A DNA stretch of 64,000 bases. It comes from Mucilaginibacter rubeus. Lineage in GTDB: Bacteria; Bacteroidota; Bacteroidia; Sphingobacteriales; Sphingobacteriaceae. The notes under the pieces were generated by a model. It was not told the origin of the DNA. It was given only the letters and a program-made list of their open reading frames with translations, and did no database searches. The position numbers and the translations under genes were made by a program. Each line of letters begins with the position of its first letter. The stretch's first letter is position 1. The stretch covers positions 2,852,001-2,916,000 of the forward strand of contig NZ_CP043450.1 of assembly GCF_003286415.2 (NCBI RefSeq), read 5' to 3'. Positions 37,759 through 46,812 of this stretch are shown here, piece after piece.

Positions 37759-39561
37759 TTACTCAAGGGTTTTAACACCTTTGATGGTTTTTGCAGCTAC
37801 TTCGTGCAAATCAAATATCGTAACATTATTCTCGCCTATGTTTAACCAGTTTGCAGGGCAATACAAATGAAACTGCGGACCCACATTCCAATACCTTCCA
37901 AGATTATGTCCGTTAACCCAGATCACACCTTTTTTGAAATTACTCAAATCGAGATAGGTATCGGCTACAGTTTTCAGATCAAATTTCCCTTTAAAAAATG
38001 TACCATCATGAAAATCTTTATTTTCAGTTGATTTAAGCGAGGCGATAAACTGATCATTCATCGGGAGTTTATAAATCTCCCAGTTTGTGAGTGTCATACC
38101 TTCTAATGTTACCCTGTCGGTGATCCCCTTTCTATCAACCATGTATTGTGCAAAATTGATATGGCCCATATTTTCCACCAGGATATCAAGTTGCGGATCT
38201 TTTACATCTGAGGGCGGCAACTTAACGGTCCATTTACCACCATCGCGATAAACCGTGTCCACAAGCTTGCCATTCAGTAATACAAGGGCATAATCATGTG
38301 GTTCGGTAATGGTAAGCGTTCCGCTTTTGCGGCCTACCAACTTGGTTCGATATAAAATAAAACCGTAGTATTGACCAAGTGCCTCCATAGGCACCGGCTG
38401 AGCTGACTTTACTACCGTTGGTAATTCGTTCCAGATTGTATTTACCGGTTCCATGTTAAAAGCTGCAACTTCAGTCACAGGAGTTGGCTTTGGCACATTG
38501 GGTATTTTGTATTTTACATATTTGGCAATGAGGTTACGCAAAGCATAGTATTTTGAAGTAGGTTCGCCGCGCTCGTTAACCGGGGCGTCATAATCATAGC
38601 TGGTAACATCAGGCTGAAACTGCGTTGGCGTGAATGCGTTAGCCCCCGCATTGAAGCCAAAATTGGTACCGCCGTGTACAACATATAAGTTAAAAGATTT
38701 CTTATGCTCAAGCAGGTAAGTAACATCTTTCAAAATGCCATCATTACCTGGCTTTTGCCATTTCTCTTTCCAATGGGTCAACCACCCCGGATAACTTTCA
38801 CTACTGAACGAAGGTACGTTGGGGTTTTGTTTGGTAGCCTGCTCAAAATCGGCATCGCTTGAGCCGCTGTCTAAACCTATTGCCGCGCCATCAACGCCGC
38901 CAGCTTCCAGCATAAACGCGGTTGGCCCATCGGCTGTATAAAATGGCACGTTAATGCCGTTTTTAACCCAAAGTTCTTTTAGCGCGTTTACATACTCCCT
39001 GTCATTGGCATAGCTGCCATACTCGTTCTCTACCTGAACCATTAATATAGGGCCGCCATTAGTGCATTGTAAACCCTTTACCTGCTCAGACAACACGCCC
39101 ACAAACCGTGTAACTTCGGCCATATACCGGGGATCCATACATCTTAGTTTGATATCAGGAATGGATAGCAGGTATGGAGGAAGGCCGCCAAAATCCCATT
39201 CGGCACAAACGTAAGGACCTGGACGAAGCAATACCCACATACCTTCTTCCTTACATAGGTTTATAAATTCAGCTATGTTTCTGTTCTCCGTTTTAAAGTC
39301 GAACACACCTTTTTCCTGTTCATGATAGTTCCAGAAAATGTAGGCGGCTATGGTATTACAGCCCATAGCTTTGGCCATTTGAATACGGTGACGCCAGTAC
39401 ATTTTAGGTATCCTGGCCGGATGCATTTCGCCACTAATGATTTGAAAGGGTTTACCATCAAGCAAAAATTCGCTTTTGCCTAACGAAAAAACATGTTTTT
39501 GCTGAGCTTCAGCAATACCCGATGTTAAAATAACAAGAACAAACAGGAGTATCTTTTTCAT
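37759..39561 (-). CDS. GH35 beta-galactosidase
   Basis: It removes terminal beta-galactose from glycans. The 600-residue secreted protein has a signal peptide (about 1-19), then the GH35 barrel: FQIISGEMHPARIP, NTIAAYIFWNYHE, LLRPGPYVCAEWDFGGLP, the acid/base Glu180 in MVQVENEYGSY and the nucleophile Glu255 in FSSESYPGWLTHW. C-terminal jelly-roll domains follow, including DLSNFKKGVIWVNGHNLGRYW. Length is normal for bacterial GH35. It follows susD on the minus strand, separated by a strong hairpin, so expression may be lower than that of susC/susD. Confidence 0.93.
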   Translation of the reverse strand: MKKILLFVLVILTSGIAEAQQKHVFSLGKSEFLLDGKPFQIISGEMHPARIPKMYWRHRIQMAKAMGCNTIAAYIFWNYHEQEKGVFDFKTENRNIAEFINLCKEEGMWVLLRPGPYVCAEWDFGGLPPYLLSIPDIKLRCMDPRYMAEVTRFVGVLSEQVKGLQCTNGGPILMVQVENEYGSYANDREYVNALKELWVKNGINVPFYTADGPTAFMLEAGGVDGAAIGLDSGSSDADFEQATKQNPNVPSFSSESYPGWLTHWKEKWQKPGNDGILKDVTYLLEHKKSFNLYVVHGGTNFGFNAGANAFTPTQFQPDVTSYDYDAPVNERGEPTSKYYALRNLIAKYVKYKIPNVPKPTPVTEVAAFNMEPVNTIWNELPTVVKSAQPVPMEALGQYYGFILYRTKLVGRKSGTLTITEPHDYALVLLNGKLVDTVYRDGGKWTVKLPPSDVKDPQLDILVENMGHINFAQYMVDRKGITDRVTLEGMTLTNWEIYKLPMNDQFIASLKSTENKDFHDGTFFKGKFDLKTVADTYLDLSNFKKGVIWVNGHNLGRYWNVGPQFHLYCPANWLNIGENNVTIFDLHEVAAKTIKGVKTLE

Positions 39562-39595
39562 TATTATGGGGTATAGTTATTGATTAATTTAGGGT

Positions 39596-39633
39596 AATAT
39601 AACCGGAAATTTATAAACCTTTCCGGTTATATT
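39596..39633. terminator. Strong 14-bp hairpin between susD and the GH35 gene
   Basis: AATATAACCGGAAA (39596-39609) and TTTCCGGTTATATT (39620-39633) are perfect reverse complements with a 10-base loop. On the minus strand it begins 7 bases after the stop of the SusD gene and precedes GH35. Without a long T-tract it may be a partial terminator or a 3'-end protecting structure that raises the susC/susD:GH35 mRNA ratio. Confidence 0.6.
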
Positions 39634-39640
39634 GAATTAT

Positions 39641-41227
39641 TTACCAGCCCGGATTTTGAACCAGTTGTTTGTTCAGGTCAACCTCATTTTGAGGGATTGG
39701 CCACAGGTAATCGCGATTAACATTAAATTGCCTTTTTTCAACAAGAATATGCTGCCCGTAATCTGCCCTTGATGAATTAAAATAGTTAAGGATACCGTAA
39801 GCATTACCAGGCATTACAGTTTCCGCTATTTTCCACCTGCGAATATCAAACAAACGGTTGTCTTCCATCGGGAATTCAACATGTCTTTCGCGCCTTACAG
39901 CGGCCCTGAGTTGTGCCTGTGTTGCAGCTTTGGCAGCTGTTAACGCAGGCATGTTAACACCTGGCCTTTGCCTTACTTTATTAATAGCATCGTAAACAGA
40001 CTGATCTATTGTGCCAGCCTCTATTTTGGCTTCAGCGTAGTTCAACAATACTTCCGCATAGCGGATCAATACAATATCATTTGATGAGTTTGAATCATAA
40101 TTTCCTGAAATTACCGTTGGTATGTATTTTTTATAATAGTAACCGGTAAAGGAAGCATTGTTTTTACCCAATGCATCGATAGAATTTGGGTTGGTAATAT
40201 CAATAGTATTGCCATTCACAACAGTACCAGGCACAACAACCGTCAGTTTAAGCCTTGGATCGCGGTTGTCAAATGGTTTTGCGGCGTTATATAATGGCGA
40301 ATTATCAATGGTATTACCATCAGTACATTCATAATCATCAACCAGCTTCTGCAGCGGCACTACCTGCGACCAGCCGCCAACTGTAGGTCCGCCAACCCAG
40401 GTAGCCGTTCCGTTGGCATAGGTATTGGCAATATATTGCCCGGCAAGGATAATTTCCGGACTGGTTTTATTGGTACCGTTAAACAAGCTCAGGTAATCGC
40501 CATCTATACTGTACTGGTTCAGATCCATTACCGCTTTTGCAGCAGCAGCAGCCTCTGTGTATTGCGCGTTATAAAGCAATACCCTTGCTTTTAAAGCTAA
40601 AGCAGCGCCACGGGTTATCCTGCCCTGATCTGCAGTGCCGTAACTAAGCGGCAGGTAATTGGCAACGGTATCCAATTCGGCCACTATAAAGTTAGACACA
40701 TTGGCTTTCGGCGTTCTGCTAACGTTAAATTCGCTGATGGCCTGTACATGAGTAATTAAAGGCACATCGCCATACATGCCTATCAATTGCTGATAAGCGT
40801 ACGCCCTTAAAAAGCGCGATTCGCCAACAAGCCTTTTGTGCATTTCATCACTCATGCCTGTTACTTTGTTGATGTTATCCAGTACATTATTGGCCGCTCC
40901 TATCATTTTATAAAAGTTTGACCAGTAACTGCTGAATACACCATTGCTCGCGGTACCGGTTCCGTTACCTGCATATTGTATATCTGAAGGCCAGTTGCTC
41001 CATGAATAGCTATCGTCGGTGGCACATGACAAAAATATCCTGTTGGTAAAATCACCCAAATAAAGATAAATGCTATTTACTGCCTGTACGGCGTTGGTTT
41101 CGGTTTTCCAGTAGGTTGCTCCTGATGAGGCATCTAATGGCTGTTTGTCAAGCAGGTCTTTTTTACAAGCCGAAAAACCCACTGCCACAACAGCCAGCAT
41201 TAATATGATATGTTGAATCTTTTTCAT
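39641..41227 (-). CDS. SusD/RagB lipoprotein of the second locus
   Basis: A 528-residue outer-membrane glycan-binding lipoprotein. The signal ends in GFSAC and the mature protein begins CKKDLLDKQPLDASSG. SusD landmarks are 'YWKTETNAVQAVNSIY', the mid-region helices 'LKARVLLYNAQY', 'VLLNYAEAKIEAG' and the C-terminal 'RRERHVEFPMEDNRLFDIRRW'. The open frame extends 46 codons upstream into the susC gene, but MKKIQHIILM at 41227 is the real start since only this gives a lipoprotein signal. It lies 10 bases after susC. The glycan bound is not known; GH35 and GH84 suggest galactose/GlcNAc-containing chains. Confidence 0.9.
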   Translation of the reverse strand: MKKIQHIILMLAVVAVGFSACKKDLLDKQPLDASSGATYWKTETNAVQAVNSIYLYLGDFTNRIFLSCATDDSYSWSNWPSDIQYAGNGTGTASNGVFSSYWSNFYKMIGAANNVLDNINKVTGMSDEMHKRLVGESRFLRAYAYQQLIGMYGDVPLITHVQAISEFNVSRTPKANVSNFIVAELDTVANYLPLSYGTADQGRITRGAALALKARVLLYNAQYTEAAAAAKAVMDLNQYSIDGDYLSLFNGTNKTSPEIILAGQYIANTYANGTATWVGGPTVGGWSQVVPLQKLVDDYECTDGNTIDNSPLYNAAKPFDNRDPRLKLTVVVPGTVVNGNTIDITNPNSIDALGKNNASFTGYYYKKYIPTVISGNYDSNSSNDIVLIRYAEVLLNYAEAKIEAGTIDQSVYDAINKVRQRPGVNMPALTAAKAATQAQLRAAVRRERHVEFPMEDNRLFDIRRWKIAETVMPGNAYGILNYFNSSRADYGQHILVEKRQFNVNRDYLWPIPQNEVDLNKQLVQNPGW

Positions 41228-41237
41228 CTCTGTTGCT

Positions 41238-44200
41238 TTAAAAATTTGCGTTAATACCAAAGGTGTAAGTTTTAACCTGTGGATAGTAGCGGTTATCATT
41301 TGGCGATTCAGGATCGATATCGCTTGGCAGGCTGCTGAAGGTGAACAGGTTTTGGCCTGACACATATAGCCTTAATTTAGACAGGCCAAGTTTGCTGATC
41401 AAAGCAGGCTTAAACGTGTAGCCAAACTGCGCGCTTTTCACCCTTAAATAGGCGCCGCTCTTAATCCAGAATGAAGAAGCCTGGTAGTTTTGAGTTGAAG
41501 TAGTTAACCTTGGATAAGTAGCATCGGTGTTTGTTGGTGTCCAGCTATCCTGCTGAACGGCTTTGAAATTACCATCGGTACTTGTTGGCGCCCTTTGCAT
41601 TACCAAGGTGCTTACATCAATCTTTCCAACCCCTTGCAGCAAGGTTGAAAAATCGAAACCTTTATAGCTCGCACTTAAGTTAAATGCATAAGTATAACGT
41701 GGGATATCGCTACCCAGGTAAACACGGTCTTTGGAGTCTATCACCCCATCACCATTCTGATCTTTATACATCAGGTCGCCGGCCGCGGTGCCAGCAGTTT
41801 GAGTTGCGTGTCCTGCAACTTGTGCCGCAGATTGGAAAATACCTTCAACCTGATAACCATAGTAAGAATGGAAAGGCTTTCCGGTTATAAATCCGAATGT
41901 ATTGTTATTGTTATCGGTAGACAGATAATCTGTTCCTTTCAGATCAGTGATCTTATTTTTCACGTCCGATAAGTTCGCACCAACCGAATATTTGAAATCA
42001 GAACCGATAGTTCCTTTATAATTTACACTAAACTCATAGCCTTTATTGTTCATGCTGCCAGCATTTTGATACGAGGCAGTAAAACCAACTGTAGATGGAA
42101 TAGGAAGGGCATATAAAATGTTATCGGTGGTTTTGTTGTAATAGTCAAAAGTAAAAGTCAGCTTATTATCTAAAACACCCAAGTCAAAACCGATGTCGGC
42201 CATTTTGGTGGTTTCCCAGGTAAGGCCATTATTCACATAAACTGTCTGGCTTGCAGCTGTATTTAATGTACCACCGAACGGATAACTGTTGTTATAGCTA
42301 AAAGTTGACTGGTATGGATAGTTAACAACCGCGTTGCTTGTTGAAAGCGGGTTATCGTTACCTAATTTACCCCACGATGCCCTAAGCTTTAAATCCTGTA
42401 TGCCCGAAAAATCTTTCATGAATTCTTCGCGGGCAATGTTCCAGCCTGCTGAGAATGATGGGAACCATCCATAATTTGATCCCTTAGGAAAGCGGGACGA
42501 ACCATCACGACGGATATTAGCTTCAAACAAATACTTATCGTCAAACGAATAATTTAACCTTCCAAAATATGATACAAGCAGGTATTCGGTAGCTGTACCC
42601 GTGTTGGTAGAAGTACTTGCCGAACCGGCATTGATCTCAGACAGATCGCCATCCGGAATATCTTTTCTGAAAGCCGTCAGGTAATCATAATTTTCGCTCA
42701 AGCGTGAAGCACCCGCCAAAACGCTCAGGTTATGTTTTCCAAAGGTTTTCTTATAATTGATCAAACCCTGGTAGTTCTGGAACCAATAACCGGTGTATTG
42801 TTTCGTAATATCATTCTGCCCTACTGTAAGTGTGTTTTTGGTATCATACTGTACGTAGTCGAATGCCTTATTATGCAGGCTGTTATATGAGCTTTGATAG
42901 TTATCAGATGCCGTACCGGTAAGGGTAAGCCCATCTATAACCTGGTAGTTTAATTTAAAGTTGCCGATAAACAGGTTCTTTTTATAGCTGTAAAGTCCGC
43001 CTTCGTCCTGTAGCCTGAGCGGATTTTGGCCGCCACGAAGTGTAGCCCAAGTGCCATCAGTATACTGGTTAACACTTAAAGGGTTAGCAATAGCCGCCTG
43101 GCCGAATTGAAACCATGCAGATCCGGCTACGCCTTGTGGCTCCTGCTGTTTAGAAATATTGGCAGATATATCGGCGCTGAAATCCAAACGTTTGGTGATC
43201 TTGGTGTCGGTATTAAGCCTTACGGTGAGCCTGTCATAGTTCATTTGTTTGATCAGACCGTCCTGGTTAAAATAGTTTGTTGAGAAACGATAAGTATTTT
43301 TCTCGCCACCGCCAGACACTGACAGGCTGTGTTGCTGTTGAAAACCACTGCCGGTAAGGATATCTTTAAGCCAGTAATTATCCGGGTATAAGTTGAGGTC
43401 GCGATTAGGATTGTTATATTCGGCTATCTGCGCATCTGAATATACCGCGCCGGCACCTGAATTTGTATACATCAGGTTGGCCAGACGCATAAACTCCTGC
43501 GCACCTACAAACTTTGAGATCCGGGTTGGGTTTTGCCAGCCGAAGTAATCTGAATAGCTAACTGCCGCTTTACCTGAGGCACCACGTTTGGTAGTGATCA
43601 ATACCACGCCATTTGCAGCTCTTACACCGTAAATTGAAGCGGCGGCAGCGTCCTTCAGCACCGAAACGGAAGCGATATCATTGGCATCAACATTATTAAT
43701 ATCGGTTTGCACACCATCAACCAATACCAATGGATTGCTATTGTTTAATGTACCTATACCACGGATGCGAATTGTACCCTGATCGGCGCCTGGTTGACCC
43801 TGGCTTTGGGTTACCGTAACACCCGATGCCGCGCCCTGTAACGCGGTTGATACCTGGCCTACGGGTTTCCAGTTAAGATCGTTACCGCTAACTGAAGATA
43901 CTGAACCGGTTAAGTTTACCTTTTTCTGTGTACCATAGCCAACCACAACTACTTCATTAAGTTTACCCATATCCGGCACCAGCTTTACGTTCATTGGCGA
44001 GCCTGATGTTGCCGGCAATTCCGTGGTAGTAAAACCGATGAATGAAAACACCAGCACAGCGTTGCTGCCTGGTACATCGATCTTAAATTTACCATCGGCA
44101 TCAGTAACTGCTACTGCCGTGCCTCCTTTTACCTTTACGGTTACTCCAGGCAACGGGAGGTTTTTATCATCACTTACCTGTCCGGTGATGGTTACAGCCA

Positions 44201-44585
44201 CTTGTGTTACACGTAACGTTTCACTGCCGGATTTTTCCTGCAGAATGATGGTTTTATCAATTACTTTGTAGCTTAACGAAAGATTACGAAGGCACTCTTC
44301 CAGAGTTTCTGACAGCGAAGCGCCGTTGAGTTTCACGGTAACCGTTTTATTGGTGATATCTTTAGAATCATAAAAAAACACGTATCCGCTTTGCTTGCTG
44401 ATATTATCAAGCACGTTTGCCAGGGAGGTATTGCGCTCGTTAAGATTTATTTTCTGACTAAAAGCTTTGGCACTACACTGCAGCAGGCCGGCTATTAAAA
44501 AAATGGTGGTCAGTTTCATAACCAGGAGGATTTTTTTGGGCAGCCATTTTTTGGACATGGCAACAGAAAAAGCATTATAATTCAT
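41238..44585 (-). CDS. SusC/RagA transporter with an STN signalling domain
   Basis: A 1115-residue TonB-dependent outer-membrane importer. After a long N-terminal signal region (to about residue 44, SAKAFSQ) comes a secretin/TonB short N-terminal (STN) domain (about 48-115, 'LANVLDNISKQSGYVFFYDS'). This periplasmic domain contacts FecR-type anti-sigma proteins. Next are a carboxypeptidase-like beta domain, TonB box (NEVVVVGYG), plug with RIRGIGTLNNSNPLVLVDG and LKDAAAASIYGVRAANGV, and the barrel ending TFGINANF. The FecR and ECF sigma genes lie upstream on the same strand, so ligand binding probably induces the locus by trans-envelope signalling. Confidence 0.92.
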   Translation of the reverse strand: MNYNAFSVAMSKKWLPKKILLVMKLTTIFLIAGLLQCSAKAFSQKINLNERNTSLANVLDNISKQSGYVFFYDSKDITNKTVTVKLNGASLSETLEECLRNLSLSYKVIDKTIILQEKSGSETLRVTQVAVTITGQVSDDKNLPLPGVTVKVKGGTAVAVTDADGKFKIDVPGSNAVLVFSFIGFTTTELPATSGSPMNVKLVPDMGKLNEVVVVGYGTQKKVNLTGSVSSVSGNDLNWKPVGQVSTALQGAASGVTVTQSQGQPGADQGTIRIRGIGTLNNSNPLVLVDGVQTDINNVDANDIASVSVLKDAAAASIYGVRAANGVVLITTKRGASGKAAVSYSDYFGWQNPTRISKFVGAQEFMRLANLMYTNSGAGAVYSDAQIAEYNNPNRDLNLYPDNYWLKDILTGSGFQQQHSLSVSGGGEKNTYRFSTNYFNQDGLIKQMNYDRLTVRLNTDTKITKRLDFSADISANISKQQEPQGVAGSAWFQFGQAAIANPLSVNQYTDGTWATLRGGQNPLRLQDEGGLYSYKKNLFIGNFKLNYQVIDGLTLTGTASDNYQSSYNSLHNKAFDYVQYDTKNTLTVGQNDITKQYTGYWFQNYQGLINYKKTFGKHNLSVLAGASRLSENYDYLTAFRKDIPDGDLSEINAGSASTSTNTGTATEYLLVSYFGRLNYSFDDKYLFEANIRRDGSSRFPKGSNYGWFPSFSAGWNIAREEFMKDFSGIQDLKLRASWGKLGNDNPLSTSNAVVNYPYQSTFSYNNSYPFGGTLNTAASQTVYVNNGLTWETTKMADIGFDLGVLDNKLTFTFDYYNKTTDNILYALPIPSTVGFTASYQNAGSMNNKGYEFSVNYKGTIGSDFKYSVGANLSDVKNKITDLKGTDYLSTDNNNNTFGFITGKPFHSYYGYQVEGIFQSAAQVAGHATQTAGTAAGDLMYKDQNGDGVIDSKDRVYLGSDIPRYTYAFNLSASYKGFDFSTLLQGVGKIDVSTLVMQRAPTSTDGNFKAVQQDSWTPTNTDATYPRLTTSTQNYQASSFWIKSGAYLRVKSAQFGYTFKPALISKLGLSKLRLYVSGQNLFTFSSLPSDIDPESPNDNRYYPQVKTYTFGINANF

Positions 44586-44666
44586 ACTTTTGATTAGTTG
44601 GGTTAATACACGATTAGGTTCAATTATTCGTATTTCCGTAAAAGGAAGGGGTTAACTCAAGTATTT

Positions 44667-44692
44667 CGTACCCTGATTGCCGTCGGGGTACG
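44667..44692. other. Hairpin between susC and fecR
   Basis: CGTACCC (44667-44673) and GGGTACG (44686-44692) pair across a 12-base loop in the 214-base gap downstream of fecR and upstream of susC. A run of T follows on the + strand side only, where no gene needs it. On the minus strand it may delimit the fecR message. No clear promoter for susC was identified in this gap. Confidence 0.4.
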
Positions 44693-44799
44693 TTTTTTAA
44701 TTTAACCACCTTTTTGATTGCGCCGCTAAGGCTTGTGGTGTAATGTTGTTTTCATTTTAAGTTTAGTTGGGTTTTAAATTATTGGATAGATATTATTTT

Positions 44800-45939
44800 T
44801 CAGGGAGTAATAACTATAGTGCGGCCTTGTATCTTGTAATTGATCTTTTTAAACGTTAGCAAATCAAGCAGTTGTGCCGCGTTTACGTTTCGCGAAATCC
44901 CTCCCGAAAACTTCCTGTCCGGGATGCTGCCGTCAAATTTCACATCAACATCGTACCAGCGGCTAAGCTGGCGCATCACATCATACATATTCGCGTCGTG
45001 GAAATAAAACATTCCGTTTTTCCATGCTATGGCCTGATCCGTGTTTACTTTAACCACATCAAGCTTATCAGCACTAAGACGGGCCTGTTCGCCGGGTTTA
45101 ATCACCTTGCTAGCGCCGTTATGAGATATTTTTACGCTTCCCTCTAAAAGTGTCGTACTGATCACGCGTTCATCCGCGTAGGAATTAACGTTAAAATGAG
45201 TTCCTAAAACTTCAATAACCTGCCCGTTGGATACTACCCGAAAAGGCTTGTTCTTATCATGGGCAACCTCAAAATATGCCTCACCTGTAAGTTCCACTCT
45301 CCTTTCCGTGCCATTAAACTGCACAGGAAATTTAAAGGTGGTAGCAGCGTTGAGCCATACTTTAGTACCATCTGATAAAGTAAACTGGTATTGCCCGCCC
45401 CGGGGTGTAGTGGCTGTGTTAAACAGAGGCTCATCAGATTGATGGCCGCCGGCTTCAGATGAATAAGCAATGCTACCATCCGCTGTTTTATCAATGGCAG
45501 TACCGGCGTCGCGGGCCACCTGGCCATTTTTTGCACCGGATAGTACCACCTTGTTTCCGTTGGATAAGGTGAGCGTAACTTTATTGCTGCCCGGTAATAG
45601 TTCGGCGGATGCCGTTTGCGCGACAGCAGTACTGCGCTTTTCATTATTGAAATTAACAAACTTGTAAGCACCAACAACAAGTGCGATAGTAACCGACGCG
45701 GCGGCGATCAAAAACCGGCCGCGATGCATCTTGCGGACTTTATTATCGCCGCGTACATGCTCGGTCAAACTGGTTATGCTTTGTTGCTGTAGCTGGCGCA
45801 AAAACTCCTCATCAATTTCCGGCGACGGTTTCTCGGACCGGAATGATAGGTACCATGATTCAACAACAGCCTTTTCCTGTTCGGAGGCATTGCCTTCATC
45901 ATATCGTTTCAATAAATCTTGAAGGTAATTTTTGTCCAT
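44800..45939 (-). CDS. FecR-family anti-sigma/sigma regulator
   Basis: An inner-membrane protein that holds or activates the adjacent ECF sigma factor in response to the STN domain of SusC. The 379 residues comprise a cytoplasmic N-terminal segment (about 1-75; 'YDEGNASEQEKAVVESWY' is the usual sigma-contacting helix region), one transmembrane helix (about 76-93), and the periplasmic FecR domain (about 170-280, 'TPRGGQYQFTLSDGTKVWLNAATTFKFP' and 'VELTGEAYFEVAHD'). A C-terminal domain (DUF4974-like, about 300-379) resembles an STN fold: 'MYDVMRQLSRWYDVDV'. It is 64 bases downstream of the sigma gene. Confidence 0.92.
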   Translation of the reverse strand: MDKNYLQDLLKRYDEGNASEQEKAVVESWYLSFRSEKPSPEIDEEFLRQLQQQSITSLTEHVRGDNKVRKMHRGRFLIAAASVTIALVVGAYKFVNFNNEKRSTAVAQTASAELLPGSNKVTLTLSNGNKVVLSGAKNGQVARDAGTAIDKTADGSIAYSSEAGGHQSDEPLFNTATTPRGGQYQFTLSDGTKVWLNAATTFKFPVQFNGTERRVELTGEAYFEVAHDKNKPFRVVSNGQVIEVLGTHFNVNSYADERVISTTLLEGSVKISHNGASKVIKPGEQARLSADKLDVVKVNTDQAIAWKNGMFYFHDANMYDVMRQLSRWYDVDVKFDGSIPDRKFSGGISRNVNAAQLLDLLTFKKINYKIQGRTIVITP

Positions 45940-46003
45940 AAGCAGGGGGAATTCCTTTTAATTATGCCAATGACAACTCAAAAGGTGCTATGGAGTAGAA
46001 GAA

Positions 46004-46579
46004 TTATAAAAAAATTGAAAAAAGATAGGTGCCCAGTTTTACCCTTAATATTTTAAGCGAATTTTGAACTTGTTTGCGCACTGTAAGCACGCTGATATCA
46101 AGCTCATTGGCAATTTGTTGGTGCGAAAGATGTTGCTTACGGCTCATTTCAAAAACCAAACGCATTTGTGATGGTAATTTTTCAACCTCTGTTTCTATGA
46201 GTTCGGTAAGTTGCTTTAGCCTGATGTTTTGATCTGCTTCCGGAGTACCGTTATCTATAAATGACTGAAGCGAATCAAAATAATCATATTTCAATCGATT
46301 GCGTTTATAAACGTTAATAACGCGATTACGGACCGCTGCATAAAGATAAGCCTGTAAGCTAACGGTAAATTGAATGGTTTCCCTGTTATCCCACAGGTAA
46401 GAAAAAAGCTCCTGTAACAAGTCCTGAACCTCAGCGCTGTCATCTAATCTTTGCAGCGCGTGCCTGTAAAGCACAGCATAATATCGGGAGTGTATTTCGG
46501 TGAAAGCGCCAGCATCGCCTTGTTGTAGCTTTGCCAATAACTCTGCATCAGTAAGAGACCTAAAAACACTCATTAACAA
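46004..46579 (-). CDS. ECF RNA polymerase sigma factor
   Basis: A 191-residue RpoE/FecI-type sigma factor. Region 2 (about 15-85) includes FTEIHSRYYAVLYRHAL, EVQDLLQELFSYLWDNRE and 'LQAYLYAAVRNRVINVYKR'. Region 4 (about 130-182) includes LPSQMRLVFEMSRKQHLSHQQIANELDISVLTVRKQVQNSLK, a helix-turn-helix for the -35 element. Between them is the usual acidic linker. With fecR and the STN-type susC on the same strand it forms the standard three-part regulatory unit of Bacteroidota sugar loci. ATG at 46579 is used; an in-frame ATG at 46573 is equally good. Confidence 0.93.
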   Translation of the reverse strand: MLMSVFRSLTDAELLAKLQQGDAGAFTEIHSRYYAVLYRHALQRLDDSAEVQDLLQELFSYLWDNRETIQFTVSLQAYLYAAVRNRVINVYKRNRLKYDYFDSLQSFIDNGTPEADQNIRLKQLTELIETEVEKLPSQMRLVFEMSRKQHLSHQQIANELDISVLTVRKQVQNSLKILRVKLGTYLFSIFL

Positions 46580-46812
46580 TTAAAACGGAGATTCAATTTT
46601 TCAATATTAAGGAATTATTTCTTAAGATTAGCAATTTGTTAACCTCAATGTGTCGTTTTAACAATTAATCCCAGTGTTACCGTAAAAATCTACAACATTG
46701 TTACAGGATGCTAAGCATGGTTGTCAACGTCGCGAAAAACCCGGGGAATAGCTTCATTTTGAATAAAATTATAAGTGCTTTTTACGCCACTGTACACCTG
46801 GCTTACCATAAT

